Of a stretch of 64,000 bases of DNA, positions 17,762 to 24,977 are shown in pieces. Within the stretch, counting starts at the first letter, position 1. Each line of letters opens with the position of its first letter. Position numbers and translations under genes: made by a program. The notes under the pieces were generated by a model. That model was not told where the DNA came from. It worked only from the letters and a program-made list of their open reading frames with translations, and made no database searches. The stretch is from DLAJ01 sp023663615 (GTDB lineage Bacteria; Bacillota; Clostridia; Lachnospirales; Lachnospiraceae). The stretch covers positions 24,317-88,316 of the forward strand of contig JAMPHA010000006.1 of assembly GCA_023663615.1 (NCBI GenBank). The letters are read 5' to 3'.

Positions 17762-18304
17762 TTACTGCTCCATCTGCTTTCCGAGAAATCCTGCTGCGGA
17801 GAGGATCATTTTCTGCTCCGGCTCTCCCATTCTGGCCTTGCTGTCGGTGTCCGCTAAGATCACGGTGCCGATCACGTCCCCTTCGCAGATGATGGGAGTC
17901 AGCGCGACATGCTGATATTCCTCTGCGCCGTCTCCTATTATAATATAACTCCTCTCGCCCTTTGATGCAATCATTGTTTCGCGTCGGTCCATTTTTTCTT
18001 CCAACTGCTTACTGATCGGTTTGCCGAGCAGATTTTTTCCGCCGCCCGCATTGGCGATGAACTGGTCCCGGTCCGTGACGAATGCCGTATGGCCGGATAC
18101 CGCCGCCAAAGAATCGGCGTACTGTTTTGCAAAATCGCCGATCTCGCCGATGGGGGAATATTTTTTCAGAATGATCTCTCCCTCGTGATCGGTAAAAATT
18201 TCAAGCGGATCGCTCTCGCGGATGCGGAGCGTGCGCCGGATCTCTTTTGGGATCACCACCCGTCCGAGATCATCTATTCTTCTTACAATGCCTGTTGCTT
18301 TCAT
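17762..18304 (-). CDS. spoVT: stage V sporulation protein T (SpoVT)
   Basis: A 180-residue transcription factor. Residues 1-50 (MKATGIVRRIDDLGRVVIPKEIRRTLRI) are an AbrB-type swapped-hairpin DNA-binding domain, and the rest is a GAF-like ligand-binding domain. SpoVT tunes sigma-G-dependent forespore genes. I chose the ATG at 18304 rather than one 33 nt upstream because the family begins MKATGIVRR and GGAGGG lies 9 nt before it. A sigma-G-like promoter is visible about 47-75 nt upstream of the start codon. Confidence 0.95.
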   Translation of the reverse strand: MKATGIVRRIDDLGRVVIPKEIRRTLRIRESDPLEIFTDHEGEIILKKYSPIGEIGDFAKQYADSLAAVSGHTAFVTDRDQFIANAGGGKNLLGKPISKQLEEKMDRRETMIASKGERSYIIIGDGAEEYQHVALTPIICEGDVIGTVILADTDSKARMGEPEQKMILSAAGFLGKQMEQ

Positions 18305-18350
18305 AGAAATAAACCCTCCGTCTACCCCAATAGTCATTTTTTGCTGATAC

Positions 18351-18379
18351 TATTATCTGTAAAAAAAGAAGCCTTATAC
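18351..18379 (-). promoter_or_regulatory. candidate sigma-G promoter for spoVT
   Basis: On the minus strand, GTATA (18379-18375) is followed after 17 nt by GATAATA (18357-18351). This is close to the sigma-G pattern GnATR - about 18 - CATnnTA. Forespore control is known for spoVT in Bacillus; here it is inferred from the match. Confidence 0.45.
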
Positions 18380-18509
18380 TAAGATAAAAAACAATTTTTG
18401 AAACAAACAAACGCTAAATTCGTAAAAAGTGATGGAAATTATAAAAAAACATGATATTATAGAAGTGACACGTTTTAATGATGATGAAGAGACGGAAGAG
18501 GGAGGAAGT

Positions 18510-20300
18510 ATGCAGGATAATAACAATCCGATGAACGGACAGCCGGAAGGACAGAATCCGTACAGCATGAATCAGGGATTCGGGACGGATCAGCCGGGCG
18601 ATGTCACACAGCCGTTTCAGGCAGCCGATGCAAATCAGGGATACGGTGTGAATCAGCCGGGCGTGAACCAGGGTTACAACATGGACGCGGGCGGCGACAT
18701 GAATATGAATCAGGGATACGGTATGAACCAGCCGGGCATGAACCAAGGCTATAACATGGGCGCGGGCGGCGACATGAATCAGGGCTATAACATGGGTGCA
18801 GGCAGCGACATGAATCAGGGCTATAACATGGGCGCAGGCAGCGACATGAATCAGGGCTATAACATGGGCGCAGGTCAGCCGAACATGAACCAGGGCTATA
18901 ACATGGGCACAGGTCAGCCGAACATGAACCAAGGCTATAATATGGGCGCAGGTCAGCCGAACATGAACCAGGGCTATAACATGGGCGCGGGCGGCGACAT
19001 GAACCAGGGCTATAACATGAACCAGCCGGGCGGCGGATACCAGAATCCGGCATATGGGTACGGCGCGGGAGGTCCCGGTTACCAGCAGCAGCAAAAGCAG
19101 AACAAGAAAAAGCTTGGCGCGATCGTCGCGGCGATTGCCGTGATCCTTGTTGCGATCATAGGAATCATTATCGGTGTTGTGCTGAATAAGGATGACGAGC
19201 CGGAAGACGGTCCCGGTACCTTTGCGACAGGCCCGACCGCCGCACCGAGGGAAGAGGTGACACCGGAGCCGACGGAGGAGCCGACCCCCGAACCCGATCC
19301 GGAACCGACGGACGAGCCGGAACCGACAGAGGAGCCGGAGGAGCTGGACGTGCCGGAGATCGATCCGAATCTTGCCGTGCAGGGTTCCGTAACGGATTCC
19401 CGTGCTTCTTTTACCGGATATTACGGGGAAAATTACATTTTGATTAAGAATAACCAGTGGGATGATTATAATCTCGTCTACGCGGATACGCAGGAAGCTT
19501 ATGCGTTAGTTGACACAGATGTCAGATATTTTACCGTGATTGACGGGGACGTTTATTATACGTCAAGGGACGCCGATACGGGGACGTATTCTTTCTGGAA
19601 GATCGCAATAAGGAACGGTGCCGAGCCGGAGCTTTTGCTGGACGGTACGCAGGTGTGCGCATTCTCTTATTATGAGGGACTGATCTACTACGATAATTAT
19701 GACGATTATTATGAGCTGTACTGCTATGATCCGGTAACGGGCAGCAATGAGAAAGTGGATTACGATTCGCTCGGTTACTATTATATTTTGGACGGCTATG
19801 TGTATTACGAGCGCATGGATGATAAGACGATGTGTAAGATGAGGCTGGACGGTACGGATAAGCAGACATTATTTGCGCTTTCCGATTACGGACTTGAGAA
19901 TCTCAGCTGCCTGACCGCGTTCAATGTCGGCGGTTATGTATTCTTTGCATTCAATACGCCGGCGGGAGAACTGCTTCTGACGACGGAGGATGGCGGCGCT
20001 TATGAACTGATCGCGGAAGATCTGATGGATTTTGACTTAAATCAGGACATTTACTATGCGGACGGTTCGATTTATTATTCCGCGCAGAACGGCACGGAAG
20101 TGCATAAGCTTGATATTGCGGAATACTTAAACGACGCGGATATGGAGACAATTCCGGACAGCATTATCTGCGATGACAGCTTCTACTATTTTGAAGTAAC
20201 GGACGGACTCATTTATGTCGAGCTTTACGGCGGCAATAATGAGGTCGAGGTCATGGATTATCAGACGGGTGAGATTTACAATACCTTTGATTTTTCCTAA
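18510..20300 (+). CDS. membrane-anchored propeller protein with GYNMGAG repeats (DUF5050-like)
   Basis: 596 residues. The N-terminal 185 residues are Asn/Gln/Gly/Met-rich and made of near-perfect repeats (MNQGYNMGAG followed by GDMN, SDMN or QPNMN). A single membrane helix follows (LGAIVAAIAVILVAIIGIIIGVVL, about 203-227), then a Pro/Glu/Thr linker, then a 300-residue C-terminal domain of repeated YYEG/IYYDNY-type strands that resembles DUF5050 beta-propellers. With the repeats before the helix, they should be cytoplasmic and the propeller extracellular. The start at 18510 follows GAGGGAGGA by 5 nt. Function is unknown; the layout suggests a surface sensor with a flexible intracellular arm. 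Confidence 0.75.
   Translation: MQDNNNPMNGQPEGQNPYSMNQGFGTDQPGDVTQPFQAADANQGYGVNQPGVNQGYNMDAGGDMNMNQGYGMNQPGMNQGYNMGAGGDMNQGYNMGAGSDMNQGYNMGAGSDMNQGYNMGAGQPNMNQGYNMGTGQPNMNQGYNMGAGQPNMNQGYNMGAGGDMNQGYNMNQPGGGYQNPAYGYGAGGPGYQQQQKQNKKKLGAIVAAIAVILVAIIGIIIGVVLNKDDEPEDGPGTFATGPTAAPREEVTPEPTEEPTPEPDPEPTDEPEPTEEPEELDVPEIDPNLAVQGSVTDSRASFTGYYGENYILIKNNQWDDYNLVYADTQEAYALVDTDVRYFTVIDGDVYYTSRDADTGTYSFWKIAIRNGAEPELLLDGTQVCAFSYYEGLIYYDNYDDYYELYCYDPVTGSNEKVDYDSLGYYYILDGYVYYERMDDKTMCKMRLDGTDKQTLFALSDYGLENLSCLTAFNVGGYVFFAFNTPAGELLLTTEDGGAYELIAEDLMDFDLNQDIYYADGSIYYSAQNGTEVHKLDIAEYLNDADMETIPDSIICDDSFYYFEVTDGLIYVELYGGNNEVEVMDYQTGEIYNTFDFS
18640..19026 (+). repeat. 36/39-nt tandem repeat array in the propeller protein
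   Basis: About ten units of 36 or 39 nt encoding NQGYNMGAGSDM or NQGYNMGAGQPNM. Copies are nearly identical at DNA level, with few silent changes, so the array is probably young and variable in copy number. Confidence 0.9.
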
Positions 20301-20347
20301 GCCTTGACAAACAGGAAAGCGGCGCCTGCAAGAGGTGGTGAACGAGC

Positions 20348-20382
20348 AAAGGCTTCGTCCTGTTACAGGACGGGGCCTTTTT
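20348..20382 (+). terminator. terminator/attenuator-like hairpin before ileS
   Basis: Long stem AAAGGC..CGTCCTG / CAGGACGGGGCCTTT with TTA loop and a T run. It lies in the 150-nt gap between the propeller gene and ileS. TTGACA occurs at 20304-20309, upstream of the hairpin, and GAGGTGGTGAACGAGC precedes it and faintly resembles the T-box sequence. It could simply terminate the upstream gene or attenuate ileS. Confidence 0.7.
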
Positions 20383-20450
20383 CGATCTGGCAGGGAGTTT
20401 CGTAAACAAAGCATGCGAAGCACGATTTTTTTTGAGAAAGGAGCACGAAC

Positions 20451-23400
20451 ATGTATCAGAAAGTATCAACGGATCTGCATTTTGTCGAGCGGGAAAAGGA
20501 AGTCAGCGCGTTTTGGAAAGAGCATGATATTTTCCGCAAATCCATGGAGGGACGCAAGGACGGACCGACCTATACGTTTTACGACGGACCGCCGACAGCG
20601 AACGGAAAGCCGCATATCGGGCATGTCTTAACGCGTGTCATTAAGGATATGATTCCGCGTTACCGCACGATGAAGGGCTACATGGTACCGCGTAAGGCAG
20701 GCTGGGATACGCACGGACTTCCGGTGGAATTAGAAGTGGAAAAACAGCTCGGTCTGGACGGGAAAGACCAGATCGAAGATTACGGTCTCGATCCGTTTAT
20801 TTCCAAGTGTAAGGAGTCCGTTTGGAAGTACAAGGGCATGTGGGAGGATTTCTCCCAGACGGTCGGATTCTGGGCGGATATGGATGAGCCGTATGTCACC
20901 TACCATGATGATTTTATTGAATCCGAGTGGTGGGCGTTAAAGCAGATCTGGGATAAAGGACTGTTGTATAAGGGCTTTAAGATCGTACCGTACTGCCCGC
21001 GCTGCGGGACGCCGCTTTCCTCGCATGAGGTGGCGCAGGGCTATAAGGCGGTCAAGGAGCGCTCGGCGGTCGTGCGGTTCCGGGTAAAGGGAGAGGACGC
21101 TTATTTTTTGGCATGGACGACGACGCCGTGGACGCTTCCGTCCAATGTCGCGCTCTGCGTTAATCCGGACGAAATTTACTGTAAGGTAAAAGCGGCGGAC
21201 GGCTATACGTATTATATGGCGCAGGCGCTTCTCGATACCGTGCTTGGTTCTTTGGCTTCGGAAGGGACGCCGGCATACGAAGTGCTGGAAACCTGCAGCG
21301 GAAAGGATCTGGAATATAAGGAATATGAGCCGCTGTTTGCGTGCGCGGCGGATGTGGCAGAAAAGCAGCACAAGAAAGGACATTATGTGACCTGCGATTC
21401 CTACGTCACGATGACGGACGGCACGGGCATCGTTCATATTGCACCGGCATTCGGCGAGGACGACGCGCAGGTGGGAAGAAAATACGATCTTCCGTTCGTG
21501 CAGTTTGTGGACGGAAAAGGAAATATGACACAGGAGACGCCGTATGCGGGATTGTTTGTGAAAAAAGCAGATCCCGAAATCTTAAAGGATCTCGATAAAG
21601 AGGGAAAATTGTTTGACGCGCCGAAATTTGAGCACGATTATCCGTTCTGCTGGCGCTGTGACACGCCGCTGATCTACTATGCGCGTGAATCCTGGTTTAT
21701 CAAGATGACGGCGGTTAGGGACGAACTTGTGCGCAATAACCAGACGGTCAACTGGATCCCGCCTTCCATCGGCGAGGGACGCTTCGGTAACTGGCTGGAA
21801 AACATCCAGGACTGGGGCGTTTCGCGGAACCGTTACTGGGGAACGCCGCTCAACGTATGGGAGTGCGGCGGCTGCGGTCATCAGGAGTCCGTCGGTTCGC
21901 GTGAGGAGTTAGAGAAACTAAGCGGCAATCCGGCGGCGCGCACGGTGGAACTGCACCGGCCGTATGTGGATGAGATCACCTGCCCCTGCCCGAAATGCGG
22001 CGGGACGATGAAACGTGTGCCGGAAGTCATTGACTGCTGGTTTGATTCGGGTGCGATGCCGTTTGCACAGCATCATTATCCGTTTGAAAATAAGGAATTG
22101 TTTGAGGCGCAGTTCCCGGCGCAGTTTATTTCCGAGGCGGTCGATCAGACGCGCGGATGGTTCTATTCGCTCATGGCGGAATCCACCTTATTGTTTGGCA
22201 AAGCGCCCTATGAGAACGTGATCGTGCTTGGTCTGGTGCAGGATGAGAACGGACAGAAAATGAGCAAGTCCAAGGGCAATGCAGTCGATCCGTTTGATGC
22301 GCTTGAGACATACGGAGCGGACGCGATCCGCTGGTATTTCTATATCAATTCCGCACCGTGGCTGCCGAACCGTTTTCACGGGAAGGCGGTGCAGGAAGGA
22401 CAGCGCAAGTTCCTGGGAACATTGTGGAACACGTATGCATTTTTTGTTCTTTATGCGAATATCGACCAGTTCGACGCGACGAAATATGAGCTGGAGTATG
22501 ACAAACTTCCGGTCATGGATAAATGGCTGCTCTCGAAGCTGAACACGGCGATCGGCGAAGTGGACGGGCATTTGGAGAATTACCGCATTCCGGAGGCGGC
22601 AAAGGTGCTCGATAACTTTGTGGATGAAATGAGCAACTGGTATGTCAGAAGAAGCCGCGAGCGTTTTTGGGCAAAAGGGATGGAGCAGGACAAGATCAAC
22701 GCCTATATGACGCTTTATACGGCGCTTGTGACGATCGCGAAATGCGCCGCGCCGATGGTGCCGTTCATGACGGAGGAAATTTATCGCAATCTGGTATGCA
22801 GCATTGACAAGTCCGCGCCGGAGAGTATTCATTTATGTGATTTTCCGACGGCGGATGATGCGATGATCGATAAGAAGCTGGAGACGGACATGGAGGAAGT
22901 GCTGAATCTGGTCGTGATGGGACGCGCGGCGCGCAATACCGCCAACATCAAGAACCGCCAGCCGATCGGGACCATGTTTGTAAAAGCGGACAGAGAACTT
23001 GACGGATTTTATCAGGATATTGTGAAAGATGAGCTGAACGTAAAGAAGATCGTATTTACCGATGAAGTGAGCGAATTTACGAGCTACAGCTTCAAGCCGC
23101 AGCTAAAGACGGTCGGACCGAAATACGGTAAACAGCTCGGCGGCATCAAGGCGCATTTGGCGGAGCTTGACGGCAATGCGGCGATGGCACAGTTGAAAGA
23201 GAAAGGCGCGCTTGTCTTTTCGGTGGATGGCACGGAAGTGTCGCTTGCTGAGGAGGATCTGCTGATCGAAATGACGCAGAAAGAGGGCTATGTCGCCGAA
23301 TCGGATCATGATGTGACGGTCGTGCTGGATGCGAACCTGACGGAGGAGCTGATCGAGGAGGGCTTTGTCTACGAGATCATCAGCAAAATCCAGACGATGC

Positions 23401-23609
23401 GTAAGGACAGCGGCTTTGAGGTCATGGATCACATTGAGGTCACTGTGAGCGGCAGCGAGAAAATTGCGAAGCTGATCGAGGTTCACGGGCGGAAGATCGC
23501 AGAAAAAGTGCTGGCGGACGCATTTATCACGGCATCGGACTGTGAAGGCGGAAAAGAGTGGAACATCAACGGTGAGAATGTGAAACTCGGCGTGGAAAAA
23601 GTGAAGTAA
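20451..23609 (+). CDS. ileS: isoleucyl-tRNA synthetase (type 2)
   Basis: A 1052-residue class I synthetase that charges tRNA-Ile. HIGH appears as KPHIGHVLTR (about residue 52) and KMSKS as QKMSKSKGNAVDP (about 602); the CP1 editing domain includes WTTTPWTLPSN. Length and the signature PRKAGWDTHGLPVELEVEKQLG are those of eukaryote-like type 2 IleRS, the form associated with mupirocin tolerance, rather than the roughly 930-residue common bacterial type 1. Cys pairs (CPRCG, CGGCGHQE, CPCPKCGG) suggest a zinc-binding knob. GAAAGGAG lies 9 nt before the start. Its last 55 coding bases and the following terminator are duplicated 1015 bp downstream, flanking an MNT-HEPN pair. Confidence 0.96.
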   Translation: MYQKVSTDLHFVEREKEVSAFWKEHDIFRKSMEGRKDGPTYTFYDGPPTANGKPHIGHVLTRVIKDMIPRYRTMKGYMVPRKAGWDTHGLPVELEVEKQLGLDGKDQIEDYGLDPFISKCKESVWKYKGMWEDFSQTVGFWADMDEPYVTYHDDFIESEWWALKQIWDKGLLYKGFKIVPYCPRCGTPLSSHEVAQGYKAVKERSAVVRFRVKGEDAYFLAWTTTPWTLPSNVALCVNPDEIYCKVKAADGYTYYMAQALLDTVLGSLASEGTPAYEVLETCSGKDLEYKEYEPLFACAADVAEKQHKKGHYVTCDSYVTMTDGTGIVHIAPAFGEDDAQVGRKYDLPFVQFVDGKGNMTQETPYAGLFVKKADPEILKDLDKEGKLFDAPKFEHDYPFCWRCDTPLIYYARESWFIKMTAVRDELVRNNQTVNWIPPSIGEGRFGNWLENIQDWGVSRNRYWGTPLNVWECGGCGHQESVGSREELEKLSGNPAARTVELHRPYVDEITCPCPKCGGTMKRVPEVIDCWFDSGAMPFAQHHYPFENKELFEAQFPAQFISEAVDQTRGWFYSLMAESTLLFGKAPYENVIVLGLVQDENGQKMSKSKGNAVDPFDALETYGADAIRWYFYINSAPWLPNRFHGKAVQEGQRKFLGTLWNTYAFFVLYANIDQFDATKYELEYDKLPVMDKWLLSKLNTAIGEVDGHLENYRIPEAAKVLDNFVDEMSNWYVRRSRERFWAKGMEQDKINAYMTLYTALVTIAKCAAPMVPFMTEEIYRNLVCSIDKSAPESIHLCDFPTADDAMIDKKLETDMEEVLNLVVMGRAARNTANIKNRQPIGTMFVKADRELDGFYQDIVKDELNVKKIVFTDEVSEFTSYSFKPQLKTVGPKYGKQLGGIKAHLAELDGNAAMAQLKEKGALVFSVDGTEVSLAEEDLLIEMTQKEGYVAESDHDVTVVLDANLTEELIEEGFVYEIISKIQTMRKDSGFEVMDHIEVTVSGSEKIAKLIEVHGRKIAEKVLADAFITASDCEGGKEWNINGENVKLGVEKVK

Positions 23610-23680
23610 GCAGATCCGGTGAGGGGGCGTTGGAACCGGGCAAAAATTATGGCGGCAGGGAGAGTACCTGCCGCCGTTTT
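23555..23680. repeat. direct repeat, left copy (ileS 3' end plus terminator)
   Basis: 126 bp made of the last 55 nt of ileS and 71 nt downstream including its terminator. It matches 24570-24695 with no gaps and 6 mismatches, all in the non-coding part; the coding 55 nt are identical. Confidence 0.95.
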
Positions 23681-23681
23681 T
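23651..23681 (+). terminator. intrinsic terminator after ileS
   Basis: Stem GGCGGCAGG / CCTGCCGCC around GAGAGTA followed by GTTTTT. Confidence 0.9.
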
Positions 23682-23749
23682 CTATCCGAATTTTTATACA
23701 GAAAATCAAATATATAATGCAGAAGGTTCTGCTTTGATCTTGTTTTACA

Positions 23750-23778
23750 TTGCTTTTAATTGAATCTCAAAGTATAAT
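23750..23778 (+). promoter_or_regulatory. candidate promoter of the MNT-HEPN pair
   Basis: TTGCTT, 17-nt spacer, TATAAT, 62 nt before the MNT start, in an AT-rich stretch unlike the flanks. A second TATAAT lies at 23785-23790. Confidence 0.5.
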
Positions 23779-23839
23779 ATTCCATATAATAGACCACGAA
23801 AAGATAGACGAAAGATGAAAAAGCAAGGAGGATGATGTC

Positions 23840-24181
23840 ATGCCAATTAAAATAAATAATTTGTTAAATCAATATGTAGGTAAGATAAAGGCTATCTATG
23901 GACAGTGTTTGAAAGCTGTTATTTTATATGGTTCTTATGCAAGGGGCGATTACAGGGAAGATTCAGATATTGATATTATGATTCTGCTCAATATAGCAGA
24001 TTTAGAAATTGAGAACTATGGACAACAGTTGTCAGACATGACCTATGATTTCAATATGGATTATGATGTGGATATTAAGCCTATCGCTAAATCTGATGCG
24101 CATTTCAGATATTGGTTAAAGGCATACCCATTTTATGCAAATGTGGAAAGAGAAGGGATAAAACTGTATGGAACAGCATGA
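23840..24181 (+). CDS. MNT-type minimal nucleotidyltransferase (probable antitoxin)
   Basis: A 113-residue polymerase-beta-like nucleotidyltransferase. The motif GSYARGDYREDSDIDIMI fits GS-x10-DxD and includes the two metal-binding Asp residues. In MntA-HepT type systems such proteins inactivate a HEPN RNase toxin by AMP transfer. The next gene is a HEPN protein overlapping it by 14 nt, so the pair is read as a toxin-antitoxin module. The start at 23840 follows AAGGAGGATGATGTC. The DNA is clearly more AT-rich than ileS and the pair lies between two ileS-end repeats, so it was probably acquired horizontally. Confidence 0.88.
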   Translation: MPIKINNLLNQYVGKIKAIYGQCLKAVILYGSYARGDYREDSDIDIMILLNIADLEIENYGQQLSDMTYDFNMDYDVDIKPIAKSDAHFRYWLKAYPFYANVEREGIKLYGTA

Positions 24182-24590
24182 AGAAGGAACTAAAATTGAT
24201 TTGATGAAATACAGACTGGAAACGGCAAAAAGTGATTTAAAAGCAGCTAAAATTCTGATAGAAGCAGAGGAATACAGGGCTTCCAATAACAGAGCTTATT
24301 ATGCTATTTTTCATGCCATATCAGCAATCCATGCATTTGACGGAAAATCGTATAAAAGACATAAAGACACAATCAGTAATTTTAATAAAGACTATGTAAA
24401 AACAGAGATTTTTCCTAAAGAGATAGGTAGAAAAATCGCGCGCGCAGAAGAGATTCGACATGAAAGCGATTATGATGATTTTTATATCGCTACGAGGGAA
24501 AAGTCTCAAGAACAGATTGAAACGGCGGAAAAATTGCTAGAGTTGGTTGAAAACTTTTGTAAAAATAGGAGAGTGGAACATCAACGGTGA
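24168..24590 (+). CDS. HEPN domain protein, UPF0332 type (probable toxin)
   Basis: A 140-residue all-helical HEPN protein. The hallmark is NRAYYAIFHAISAIH, with Arg and His spaced R-x6-H as in HEPN RNases of the UPF0332 group; helices on both sides (LETAKSDLKAAKILIE, EQIETAEKLLELVENF) fit the family. It overlaps the MNT gene by 14 nt, implying coupled translation. The last seven codons (RRVEHQR) run into the right-hand copy of the ileS-end repeat, read in a different frame from ileS, so the natural stop may have been replaced at integration. Expected role: an RNA-cleaving toxin neutralised by the MNT partner. Confidence 0.85.
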   Translation: MEQHEEGTKIDLMKYRLETAKSDLKAAKILIEAEEYRASNNRAYYAIFHAISAIHAFDGKSYKRHKDTISNFNKDYVKTEIFPKEIGRKIARAEEIRHESDYDDFYIATREKSQEQIETAEKLLELVENFCKNRRVEHQR

Positions 24591-24695
24591 GAATGTGAAA
24601 CTCGGCGTGGAAAAAGTGAAGTAAGCAGTTCCGGTGAGGGTTCGTTGGCACCGGGTAAAAATTACGGCGGCAGGGAGAGTACCTGCCGCCGTTTT
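24570..24695. repeat. direct repeat, right copy (duplicated ileS 3' end plus terminator)
   Basis: Second copy of the 126-bp repeat described at 23555-23680, offset by exactly 1015 bp. It is only an ileS tail without the rest of the gene, includes a functional-looking terminator (24666-24695) and provides the stop codon of the HEPN gene. Confidence 0.95.
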
Positions 24696-24824
24696 CATAA
24701 CTCATAGGATTCGGGTGTCAGAATCCCTGCAATGAAATCGGTGTCCAGCAGAGGCCTTCATGATGTTAGAGTCTCCAACCTATCCGATCGGATTTTTTGC
24801 GCACTATAAAGGTATGAGTGCTCA

Positions 24825-24938
24825 TAAGACAGGATGACAGCAAGACAGGGTGACAGCAAGGCAGGATGACAGCAAGACAGGGTGACAGCAAGGCAGGATG
24901 ACGGCAAAACAGGGTGACAGCAAGACAGAGCGACAGCG
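24825..24938. repeat. 16-nt tandem repeat array before the ECF sigma gene
   Basis: About seven tandem copies of a 16-nt unit alternating GACAGCAAGACAGGGT and GACAGCAAGGCAGGAT. 16 is not a multiple of 3, so it is not a coding repeat. It fills most of the gap before the sigma-factor gene. The remaining gap (24696-24824) shows no gene. Confidence 0.88.
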
Positions 24939-24977
24939 ATATGCCGGCGGGCGTCGATGGAAGGGAGGGGAAAAGGT

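Noticed and set aside
18640..19026. CRISPR-like repeat array
   Set aside because: The repeats are coding, in frame, and have no unique spacers.
18414..19094. Long minus-strand open frame rich in Val/His/Ala repeats
   Set aside because: It mirrors the GYNMGAG repeats on the plus strand, which have a proper start, membrane helix and conserved C-terminal domain.
24825..24938. CRISPR array
   Set aside because: Units are contiguous with no unique spacers and only 16 nt long; no cas genes.
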